Assembly: GCF_964204645.1 (NCBI RefSeq)
Contig: NC_134028.1
Span: forward strand, 1,736,001-1,800,000
Direction: 5' to 3'
DNA length: 64,000 nucleotides
Source: Tubulanus polymorphus
Taxonomy: Eukaryota > Nemertea > Palaeonemertea > Tubulaniformes > Tubulanidae
The translations under genes were made by a program, and so were the position numbers. Below, piece by piece: positions 34,011-45,865 of the stretch. Positions within the stretch are counted from its first letter, which is position 1. Each line of letters opens with the position of its first letter. The notes beneath the pieces are model-generated. The model made no database searches, was not told the DNA's origin, and saw nothing but the letters and a program-made list of their open reading frames with translations.

Positions 34011-37000
34011 TCAATGATTCAACGGTTCAGCCGAAACGGAACGCGATTTTGATCTTTCGTGTTTTCGAACTTTCTCGACGTGCGGTGAATTCGAACGCTG
34101 CTTGCCGTTTTCCTTCACTTCACTCCGAGATCTCGACCTCTCCTTCACCTCACTCCGAGATCTCGACCTCTCCTTCACCTCACTCCGAGATCTCGATCTC
34201 TCCTTCACCTCGCTTCGAGATCTCGACCTTCGCTCTTTTGACCTCGACCTCGATCGCTGCTCCTTCGGCTCGCTTCTCGACCTTGACCTCTCTTTAGCCT
34301 CGCTTCTAGATCTTGATCTGAAAAACGGATTTGAATTCAATCACTCGCCGTAAAAAAAATCCGTTCACTCTTGAAAACAGGATTCATAGTAGTGATCCTG
34401 AGGCATGAGTACCCGGTGAGCACTTTTATAATGCAAATTGACATTTTCTCATCATTTTAGACCGCAGCCCTCGTCCTTATCCTCAAGAATAGCTAATTTG
34501 GGATATCAAAATATCAAATTAGTAGTGAAAATCAAGAATTATGGGCCTTACTAATTTCTTTCAAAAGTAAGTACTGTACTTTTAAGCACTTAACAGAGAC
34601 TCGCTATGAACCCTGGAATATCAAATTTTACTGTTTAATCCTACCTCTTATGGCACGATTCGGTTTTCGTATCTTTCGACTTCCGAGGACTCGACGCCGA
34701 TCGAGACTTACGATCTCTAGATCCGGAATTACGAGCTCGGGATTTCGAACTGGATTTACGATCGCGAGATCGTGAACGCGACTTCGACGCTGATTTTCGC
34801 GATCCCGATCGTCGGTCGCGCGACGGCGAACGTGATTTCTTCTCCGGCGATCTCGAACGAGTCATCGATCTAAAACGAATAGTTCAATCAGTCATTTTAA
34901 AATCAAAGACTTTTAAACAATTGTTGATTCGAATTGAAGTCAATTAAAGAGTTTGAGAAACCTACTGACCTAGATCTGGACCTGCGCTTGTGACCTCTGA
35001 AAAAAATTATAGATTCGTTGAAGTTTAACACTATCGTATTGTATGTAATAATAGATGCAGTGGGAGGAATTCAGGCAAGTGGATTCAAATATCAAAACCT
35101 GCCACATGTGAAATCATTTGATCGACCAAAACTGAAGTGGGTGAGAGTACCAGTAGTGATTAAAACAGCTGCAACTCAAACACTTCAACTTATGCTGCAC
35201 AATGGATATTTTACAACAGGTTCAATATTAAAACCTTCAATGTAAGAGTAACCCCAGGGCGAGCCTATAATATTCACTTTTTATGAAAAGATACTATTTG
35301 TGGGTTATGTGTGACAACATACACTTTCTGCTTTAATTCAATGTATACAGTGACTGACGCAGACAGGTGACAGTGACGCAGACAAAGTGACACAGGCAGG
35401 TGACAGGAAAAAAATGAATGAGATGAATCCAAGAGCAAAGATATATATATTTTCTGGGCCTCAAACATAAAGTCCTTGCAAAAACGTTCAAAAGATTTCA
35501 AATTGATCTAGTAAAGCAATAGCCAATACTGTCGGAAGAGTTCTGCTTCCAGATTGGCTTCTTGAAAGAGCCATTTTTGCATTCAGGTTTTCATGAAAAA
35601 CACCCTGTAAATCTAAACAAGGCTTTCCTTCAAAATACAACATTCTAGGATTTGGAGATTGGATGAATACGCGATCTGTTGCGCACTGGAAAAAGCCTTT
35701 CATCTGGAAACCATAGCACTTAAATTCGCTTTGTCTATATATCAATAGGCTCAGCGTGAGGTTGGTCTGATAAAACTGAATGAGAAAATTATTGAGTTTC
35801 CATGTAACACATGGAGTATAATTGTATGCAATTCATTGAAATATTTTTAAAATCAATCCTCATATTCACTCAATGACTGAAATTATTGCAGTCATTACAT
35901 CATTTTTAATAATATAAAATAAAATATCGCCAAGTGGATTTTGTGGAGAAGTTGCAGCCCAAATTCTGATATTTTTCATCATTTTAACACAATTTGAGAA
36001 ATTATAAAATAGGGCTTGAATCTATAATGATAATTCTGTAAACTCCACCCTAGTCGGACCCTAGCAACTCAGATGTTTGTTGAAATTTTCCATGTGACAC
36101 TATTTATGAAAGACACCCAACTCGGATATCACTCAAGTTGGACACAATTTTAGGGTCCAAAGAAATCCGAACAATCGTATTTTCAATTGGCAATTTCTAA
36201 GTTTTAAAATCTTAAGCTCAGAAATTGCCAACAGTAAGCACAGAACGATAAGCATATAACAGTATCAGGCAATATCTCATTACTGATGTATGTGTTTATC
36301 GACTGATATTTTCTTTAAGAGGTTTTGTCAACAGGTGTCATCTTTTCAGTAAAGCAATCTGTTCAATTATGCAGCAGGTGGTCACATGGTTCCAATTTCA
36401 ACAATGATTCAATAAAAACTAATTTCTCCAGGCCTTACTGAGCTACACTCTTGAGCTACATGCCAAAAAAACATATTGCATTAACGATTTATGAAAGGAA
36501 AGAACTTCAAGAAACTTTTAGAACATTAATCTAAGTATTTTTTTTTTTCAAATACCAACCTGCTTCGACTTCTACTTCGCCTGCGACGATCACGCGACCT
36601 TGACCTTGATCTGAAGTATACATAAGAATAGATTTAGATAAATCACACCGCACTAATGGATAAGAGTCATGAATCAAGGAAAATCAGCTCGATGACTATC
36701 AGTTTCCAGTCATACCGGTGGTAAAGTAATAGCTGCAAAAAGAAAATCGAGTTATTTACAAATTTTCATCGCGTGAACTTCCCTGGCAGGAAATGTCCAG
36801 CACTTCTGATTCAGCATGGAAACAGGAATACATTGTTTACGAAGGCTTTGGTTCGACTATGTGACTATATGAGATCCAACTTCAATTCATTCTTATTTGA
36901 ATATCATATTTTCCTAATGTAGCAACAGTCGACTAATTAGGAGAGGGTGGGGGGAGGGGTATAGATAGAAGACTAGAGAACAATCAACTAGTAACCAATA

Positions 37001-40000
37001 GAAAGCAATATATCTGAGTTGATGATCTGTGAAATATCAAATCATCTCCCAACCGTAGTGAATAGATTCAGCTCAGCTGTCACCTCTAAAGTATCAGATT
37101 TGAAAAGGAAATCTCGCAGCTGTCTCGGTCAGCAGGTATTATGAAGATTATCATCATATCCGCTGTAGTAAGTAGGAGGCTGCTTAGATATTTTATCGAG
37201 AGAAATATCAACAACAAACCTACGAACGATCGATGGATCCGAATGAAAAAGATGTCAAGGAACTGCTGAAAATTAACATGCAATAAAACAGTTTATACCG
37301 ACAGCCAATAGAACAGCCCAACAGTAGGCCCTATTAAATCCACCATTTTTTCTCATAATATGTAATATCGAAATATTTACCTATATAGCACTGGTTGTTA
37401 ATGCATATTATATTGGTAGTACTTGTACCAGGAGTGGTGGTGGTGGTTAATCCGATTCACGTACACACGTACAAAGCCCAAAAATAGTAGCAGTAGTAGG
37501 AACGTAGCTATAATGCTTTAGTAGTAGTAGTAGTAGTAGTAGTAACAAGCAACTGCCCGTTGGTGGCGACCTCTACCCCGATGTAGTAGTGCGAGGGTTA
37601 ACCTGCAGTATAACGCCATCTATGAGCACACATAGACGCGGCGGTGCCCAGGAAAGAGTAGTAGTGGAAGTAGTGGCGAAGTAGTAGTAGTAGTAGTAGT
37701 TTATTTAAGTAGTACGGTAGTAGTAGTGATGGTAGGTGGTAGTGTTTCTCGTAGTACAGTTCCCTATGGGTATATAATAGAGCAACATATATAACACACA
37801 TCATCAATATCAGAACACATGTAGTATATAAGAGATATGAATAGTACTAAAGTAACAACACTGAATTTGAAAACATGGGCCACTCTCTCCCTACCTTCCA
37901 AACACCGGCTTACAGTTAGAAATGGGAATAACAACCCAATTTTAGGATAGCAAGATCCTTGTATATCCTATGCATTATCGATCTGAAACCACTTCCTACA
38001 TTGCCCATATTTAGTGTGAAGTTTGGACAATCATTGCGACAAAAATGTCTAATCACTGATGTTCAGAATTAGCCATTTGATGTCAAATCAAAATCAAAAT
38101 GAGTAGACTTTATGTTCGCGTGAAGCCTCAAGTATTGAAATTCTAAAGGTGATGTAGGCTGCCGATTGATATTCAAAAGGTTAAGCCTTGATTCGCCTAA
38201 AATAGAACTTATACATAGAATTCCAAATCAGAATTTGACAAAATTGTATTCAATTGAACTAATTCTATCTTTAGAGCCATCAAATTCCACTCACAACTTC
38301 GGAACTGGACATAAATACAAATTCAACCGTAGACAGATTGATTGATCTCAAATAGGAATTCACTCATGAAGTTGAACGAACACGTATTACAGGCCTCGTA
38401 AAGAGCAATGAATACCAACAATATATCGACGACATATTAAAAATGTCTTCTATTGAATAGAGAACTATGCAGCTGACATTGGATACAATAATGAATTAAC
38501 CATTAAGCGATATGATTTATCATTTACTTCGGTTTTGTATAGAGCCGTATAGTTCCATTACACGTTTATTGCCATGAACACCAATCCCATATAAGCAGCT
38601 TACGTAAACCCTGCAGGAATTCGCAACAACTATTTATCATCATCCTCTATGCTTTATGACAAATCATCCGCATTATTTGACCGGCTACATATGAACTACC
38701 GCTGCACCAGTATTACAACCATTTTTCAAAAATACTTGATTCAGTAGTAGTAGCGAGCCCTAACACACAATTGAGGATCCAGTTCTATCCGAGTAGTGAG
38801 TGTTAAAATCAGGAGTCAGTAGAGTCAGATGGAGATGACTGATTATCATTGAGCAGATAACATCACTTTTCATCCATCATTTGTTATGTAAGATGGTAGG
38901 ACATGCTCGGTCCAAGGTTCATAAAAACGACCCCTGTATCTTATTCCAGAAATCTTTTCATCGTGACAGACAGCTTTTTTTTTTCCTTAGTAGAATAACC
39001 TCATGACAGATAAACCACAATTCCCTATTTACAGATGGACAAATTATGGGGTACCGGTACGACGATAAGCGACATGGAAATTCTTCGATATGATACTTCC
39101 CGATAGATTTCAAATTTGCAAAACTGAACTGTTCACTACCCCCGGAAAACCTTTTATATAAAAATCAACTATCGAATAAAAAACAGAGTGGCCCGATGTA
39201 TGATGGAAAATAAAATGATGATACAAATAATTCAAAGTTCCGTATGATTTTTGAAGAAAGATTATATAGTTTTTTCTTTTTAAATTTTCCGCAAATATAA
39301 CCTCACCTGCTGTAGGATCTGTACGGTCGTGACATTCTGGAAAACATTTTAAACAGGCATTCATTTTAATTTGATGGAATTCAAAATTTATAAGTACGAA
39401 AATCGATTTTTTAAAACATTATGATGGAATTATTCGCACACGTGACACTTCAATGGGATCAATCTGTCAGGCGCAGGTATTGTAAAGCGAATGGATACGA
39501 GTGCTTCGGGAAACAATCACAAACTTGTTTCAAATGCCTCATATCGATTATTTTTCAAAATGAAATACAATATCGTACTCGGGACTTGTTTGTTAGATTT
39601 ACTTTGGAACGTTGCCCAAGACTACATTATACGTACTTGATCAGATTAAAAACATGAACAAAAAAATTCAATTCCACATTTGTTGCGGATAGAAATTCAC
39701 GACTGTTGAATTTTGTCGTAAAATAAAAAGATATTTTAACTTACTCATCGACCTTAAGTTGACATTGTTGGTTAAAATAAGTCGATTTCTTCAAATTTTA
39801 CGAGCAAAGTGAAGGCGAAAATATGGAACTTGAAGCATTGAAATTTTCAGCAATCAACATTAAAAGTTTGCAGCCAACTCTTTCAAACTTTTCCTATTTT
39901 TCGAATGTTTTTTCAATCATGGATTGAATTACATTGCATTTGTCAAATATTTACCTTCTCTGGAAACGTGGACCACCGCGACCGCCCCCGTATCGCCCGG

Positions 40001-40661
40001 AGGAACCACGACGGCCCCGCGGCTCGTAAGGACGCGCGTGCTCAACTCTGACTCTTTTACCGCAGATCATTCTGTAAAAACACGAGAAAATAAATAGATT
40101 ATTCAAGGAATAGAGAAAATTCATGTTAATTCAATGCAATGAACTTCTATATGACCCTGTACTGTATTATCAATGACAATCATTATCATAATTAGTAGGG
40201 TCATATAGAAGTTCTTTGCATTAAAGTCACTGATATTATTAAAATATTATCATAATGTTTTTAATAATATCAGTGACTTTCTGATCTCTACTTAGAAGAA
40301 ATTCCCTTATCTACTACTTAGAAGAATTTCAGTACCTGCCATCATTATCTTTTACTGCTCGTTCGGCATCTTCACCATATTTATAAACGAGGAAAGCAAA
40401 TCCCGGTGGATTCCTGAAAATAAACAACCAAAACAGGAATAACGTTCCATAAAATATTGTGAGGAATAAAACTTAATTTTCATTTAATTTATTTGATGAG
40501 AAACCGACTAACCTAGCGACCCAAACATCGATAAGCGGTCCGTGGTAGGCGAATTCCTTCTCCAGTTGAAACTTGCCGATACCTGAACCTAGATCACCAA
40601 CAAATATACGATATCCGCCGTAGGTTCGATCGTGAATCGCGCATTTTGGGGCCCCAGACAT
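34011..40661 (-). CDS. SRSF7: SR splicing factor with one RRM and a long RS domain (SRSF3/SRSF7-like)
   Basis: Nuclear RNA-binding protein that promotes exon recognition and shuttles with mRNA. Eight exons, minus strand: 40513-40661, 40336-40413, 39955-40071, 39307-39336, 36560-36610, 34970-34996, 34645-34869 and 34011-34317. All inner junctions split AG|A Arg codons in the same phase, giving 327 residues. The RRM (about 14-90) has RNP2 YRIFVGDLG, then the WVARNPPGFAFLVYKYG signature of the SRSF3/SRSF7 class with RNP1. A Gly/Arg linker (GRYGGGRGGPRFQRR) follows, then about 200 residues of RS/RE/RD repeats. No CCHC knuckle is present, so it is not a strict SRSF7; the symbol is a nearest label. 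The RS tail is longer than in vertebrate SRSF3. The last exon carries four near-identical RSRSRSEVKE units. The long introns could host poison exons, but I could not identify one. Confidence 0.92.
36611..39306 (-). other. Long SR-gene intron with GTA repeats
   Basis: Noncoding, AT-rich. It contains (GTA)n tracts at about 37521-37544 and 37677-37700 with looser copies between. No exon with RS coding potential and matched splice sites was seen. Confidence 0.5.
40133..40280. repeat. Two adjacent strong hairpins in an SR-gene intron
   Basis: Arms 40133-40158 and 40197-40222 are reverse complements with a single mismatch. Directly beside them, arms 40223-40244 and 40259-40280 form a perfect 22-base stem with a 14-base loop. 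Both lie in the 258-base intron between RRM exons 2 and 3. They could be transposon remnants or RNA structure affecting splicing. Confidence 0.75.
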
Positions 40662-42850
40662 GATTTGAGGAGGAATCTCTCGGCATCAGCGAATTAATAA
40701 GCCGCAGGTTTGCGTTGATTGGTTTAATGGTCGGAAGCGCCCCAGCTGGTGGCCTAGACTGGTTTCCGGTGTTTTGGACAGACAACCAGTCTACTGGTGG
40801 CCGAGCTAGAGTTTTTGATTGGCAGATACCCGCAACAACCTATTCCACAGTAACCTATACCGGAAAATTTGTTTGGTCACTCTAAAACTTAACTAGTGGT
40901 TTTTATTAATATTTCGACACATTGCCGTTACCAGCCTGTGCTGCCATCTCTTAAAATCTTGAAATGACCTCGAAAGAACTGTATGGATGTGTCGACGCGA
41001 TCGATTGGTTCCGAGCGGCAAACCTCCAACTCAGCAACCAATCGAAATAGAGCTTTCAACACCATACCACAGCTGGAAGGACGGTCGGAAGGACGACGAG
41101 AAAAGTAAATTTTCCACCGAATATTTTTCGATAGCCGTGTAAATACGATCACTCTCTCCTCATCGAAGCCTCATTTACTCCTCGACTGATACACCTCACA
41201 GTCACAGTTCGAGATATTGTATGAAAATACTTAGGAGGTAAATAAACAACACACAGCGCCTCAGCAGACAGTAGACACCGTAGTTTCTCTCTATCTAGTT
41301 TTTTTCAGTCATGTTGTTGACTTTTGGTCGATTTTCACCCACCGGATGGATGTTTGTCGTCGTCAATAATGTTGTGTTGCGAGTTTGGTTGACATTGCTT
41401 TAGGATAGAATTAACAGATGAAATCCGTTTGCATTTTTATGTCAGTCATTCTCAGTACCGTGACAAAACAACAGTCAAATCTGGAGCCTACTACTTTAAC
41501 AACGCAGTATAGTAGGTCACACCACATCACATGATGCTCTCCGTTCGTCCCTCCCATCTTGTGACATTTTCATCCTTAAATTTGTTAATAATTCATCGGT
41601 TGATCTGAGGAGGTTATTATGCATCGATTTGACACTAAAATCAGTTGTTGCATTGAGATAACCTCTATATGATGATACTTTAGCGTCAGACGTTGTAGGG
41701 AACTGGTAACAACGACTGGTATTCAGACTATAATGTTACTTACTGTTTATCACACCACATGATGATGCTCTCCGTTCGTCCCTCCCGTCTTGTAACATTT
41801 TCATCCATAAATTTATTAATAAGTCATTGGTTGATCTGAGTGTATTATGCATCAATTTGTTCTAGAGTGAGGATTTTGCACTCAGAACTAAAACTGATTT
41901 CGCACAAACTTGTTAATATTTTTATCTTTCAGTAATTAGTAGTCGGTAGCTTTTTATGACTATTTGTGTCGAATACGAGACCAATAATGCACTTAGTGCC
42001 ATTTTCCTAGGGGACAGGGATTTGATTGATAACGAAGACTTTGAATCAAAACAGTTTCGCTTATCTTAGTAATTGATAGGTTGAGTTAGTTGTTGGAGCA
42101 TGTACGGGCTGTTGCTGCACAGCTGTTTATAATGGTTAAATCTATTTTACCACAGGCAAAAACTAAAGTCAACTTTAGTTTAAGCCTTACTTGTTGTTAA
42201 AAGAAAGAAGTCATTGCTTTCTTAGAATCTTTACCAGGGAGTGTTGAATATTGAGATATTCTGTTGAGCATTTTAAACCACTTCCCAAGTGGGCGTGGTT
42301 TCCCTGGACCCCTAGTTTGGATTTGCTTAAACTGAAATTTATTGAACTTGCGTTTGTCACAAAAAAATTTCCTCGAAAAGAAGGAAAGCCCCCAACACAA
42401 TGCCAGGCAGCCTTTATTTGAAAAAGCTTTGAAATAAGTAATTTCAATAAACATGTATACGTTAGGAGTCTGTGATTAAATGTAGGCGTAGTCATCGATC
42501 AATGGTAGACCATCTATAAATAAAACTTCTATCAACATCGATATATTTGTTTATTTATGTCAATCTATATCTCGCATTCTTTCAGGCTTCAAAATACTGA
42601 CAGAACAACAGTCGATCTAGTATTGGAATGTCAACAAAGACAAGGAAGTTGAATTCCTCACCATTCGAATGAAAGAAACAAATAATCGGGGAAAACCCAA
42701 CGAGTAACTCACTCATCAAACAAATTGAATGATTGCGTAATCAGAGTGGCTCCTATGCCAAATCCTACCCTCGTCATTTACAAAAGACATTTCAACGTAA
42801 TTCGGACGTTTTATAAAAGTTGATCGAGAGCTAAACGCGACGCACACAAA
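40662..42850. promoter_or_regulatory. Divergent region between the SR gene and OGDH
   Basis: No coding exon recognised. Near the SR start lies a short motif cluster (40749-40805) also seen at 58870-58932. A 120-base local duplication lies at 41511-41635 and 41750-41870. The OGDH leader probably ends in the 60 bases before 42851. Confidence 0.4.
41511..41870. repeat. Local direct duplication of about 120 bases
   Basis: The blocks at 41511-41635 and 41750-41870 share ATGATGCTCTCCGTTCGTCC, then CTCCC-TCTTGT and ATTTTCATCC-TAAATTT, ending near TTATGCATC. They differ at scattered positions. Direct orientation, about 115 bases apart. Confidence 0.8.
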
Positions 42851-45824
42851 ATGCAAAGATTACGGACGTTAAGTTTCGGGGCGTTGGCTCCTACGCTTCG
42901 CGCTCTCTCGAGGAATGACATCTCAAGACACCCTCTTCAACAACAGTTAGTCAAGTGTTACAGTTCGCAAGTAGTTGCCGAACCATTTCTCAATGGCAGC
43001 TCTTCGAGTTATATGGAGGAGATGTACAACTCTTGGCTCGAAGATCCCAAAAGTGTACATAAGGTAGGTTATTTCTCATAGGAAGTATTGCTTTAAGACT
43101 TGTCGACTGTTCTTGATTTTTGTATTCGTTCGTCTGGTCTGAAAAATGTTTTAATTTTCCTTGAGAAGATTTCCCCTTGACGTGTTGATAATGAAACGGA
43201 ATTAATGTAATATTTGAAATCTTTTATCATGGACGTATGAATGTCAAATAGAATATTTTTAAATGTTATTTAGCAAACAGTTGTTGCTATAAGCTCCCTT
43301 TTAGCGTAATGCTTAAGATATTTTACTTTTCATTTCAGTCTTGGGATGCATTTTTTCGCAATACAACAGCTGGCGCCCAACCCGGGCAGGCGTACCAACG
43401 GCCACCGTCACTCACTTCAGATTCGATGTCGTTGAGTCCAGTTGCAGCGATGAGTCAAGTGGCATCTGCAGATACGAAGACAATCACAGATCATCTTTCT
43501 GTACAAGCTATCATCCGATCATATCAGGTAATGTACACCGGTTCCAATCAGTTGGTTTCTGCTAACTTTCTGACCATTCGGAGTCTTATGAATCTATTGA
43601 TAAATGCGTGAAGGTTCGATATCTCTTGTGTTCGATATTTGTTCGTTATATTTTATTTCACTCCGTTGGTCATATTTTCGTGTTTAACTAGACTTTACTA
43701 CGAATTGACCCGTTTATTACTCGCTTGACCTATTTCAAGTGTTCATCTGAAGTGTTCTTCCATTAATAATTGAAATGCTTTGTTGTTAAAGTTCAGTGAT
43801 TTCCCTTATTATTTTCCCACATAGTTTATGAATAGGGAAATCGATCTTGTGACTGAACGTTAATTACCACCAATTACTTCAACGTTCATAAATTCTCAGC
43901 AAAACTTCTCGGTACAGCATTAAATATTGAAGCTCTACGTTTTATATTTTTGAAAATCTAAGCCTTTTATTATACACTACTGTACATGCATTGTTTGAAT
44001 TTGATGAATTCATGTATGTTTTGTAACCAGTAACAGAAAGGCAGCATTTTTCCTGTCAGATTGTTACCCACGCAGACGGTAGGTGCCGTAGTCCACTAAA
44101 TTGATTAATTTGAATGACTGACATTCAAAAGTTAATGATGTCGGTTGTCTACTTGACTGTAGTATCAAAAATGATGTTTTAATTCTCTGTATTTCAAATT
44201 CAATTGAAACTTTCTCAAAACACCTGCGATAATTGTGTGTTAACTGCCTCTATTCTATTGATTTATGCTAGAAATTAGATATTTGCTGTTAATTCGTTCA
44301 TTTTGATGTTCGAAATGTTTTTGAAATGTGACCGCCAATACATACATCTGTGTGTTGTAGTGGATGTGTTCTGTTTGTAGGTTCGGGGTCATAACATCGC
44401 TCAGTTAGACCCTCTCGGTATTCTAAGTGCAGATCTCGATTCTTCCATGCCTCCAGAATTAACTTTACAAAACTACCGTCTAGGTAGGTAGTGCTGCCGC
44501 TATCTGCCATTACAGTGGATCAGCAAGAAAACAAAAACACATGTCGTCTGTGTTTTACTTTAATGGTGGCGATTGCATTAAAAATGATGATGGGTATGAT
44601 TGTGAACGTTCACTGAGCTTGATTCTGTTCGTACAGATTTCTGTATTTTGAAATATTTTCTATTTTCATTCATGAAATCATCATTTTTATGTCAAAATTG
44701 CATTTTGTCTTACTGATTACTCATCATAATTAACCCTTTAACATCGATATCTAGACACTCCTATGTGCATCACTCTTGGAATGTTGATGTATTATTTGCT
44801 TCGTTGCATTTTTTTGAAGTTGTAAAGGACTCTCATTCTGTTGCGCTATGTTTATAGAATTCATGTCGAGGCAACTCAATATTTACCACTAAATTTTGCA
44901 TGCTGGCTTAAAACGGTGGTCATTATTAGAATAAGAAAAGTGTATTAAGCCCTGTATGCGCATTGTGTACTGTTTCCTTCGCAGGTTTGAAACTAGAGAA
45001 ATACTGAAACCTGAAGGCGGTCTATAGACGGTCTTTAGTTGCTAAACAGTCAGATCGGCACGTGCAGGACAGGGCTTCAGATTCAGTTTCAATCACAATT
45101 GTTACTTCGTCATATTTCAAGGGTGATGTACACGTCTCCATCTCTCCAGTGACAACCACTACTTTACATATACGTATATACTATACTGAAAACAGACTGG
45201 AAAAACTAAACTAACATGTGTGTATTACACCAGAATAGGCAGACAGACAGGCAGGCTTCCCTCATCAACTACGAACGCCGGCAACAACCGTTGACAAGGA
45301 CCTACATCGCGCTTAAATACAGCTTCCATAGTGGTGTATGTTTATTTATAATTGTAGATCGCCGGGCATACGTTAGCAGCCCTGGACCCACTCGCCTTAT
45401 CACCAAATATAAACGTTCCAGTACAACTGACGATGCCCTATTACCAGTTTGGTAAGACGTAAAAACGTGAAAAAAAAAAATACCTCAAAATACAACAAAT
45501 TGAACGGTGAAATATCTTCCTGCACTCGTTCATTGATATTCTGTGTATGTGTGGTTGTAGCAAGTATTCATTTCACGTCTACGCGTTTTCTTTTCCTGTA
45601 AAAGAATGCTATTTCAGTAGAACTTTATTTTCTAGGGTGTTCGATTCGGGCGATTATCCTGCTCGGGTAGCCCGGAGTTATCTCGGGGAATGCCGTGAGT
45701 CGTTCATTTTGTCCATCACGTGGTACAAACGAGCTCCTCCGCGGGCGAGGCCGAATACACCTCCTCGGAGAGTATATTTAACCCGAGTTGTTCTGAGAAG
45801 CGAATCGAACGCCCTATCATAAGC

Positions 45825-45865
<41 letters not shown>

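Noticed and set aside
34049-34353. Plus-strand Ser/Phe/Leu-rich frames opposite the SR gene
   Set aside because: Antisense shadows of RS-repeat codons in the last SR exon.
35018-35245. 75-residue plus-strand frame within an SR-gene intron
   Set aside because: Isolated, no splice context, no known motif.
45640-45822. GC-rich open frame considered as a third alternative OGDH exon
   Set aside because: None of the frames carries the GH..A.LDPL core, and the phases do not match exon 3.
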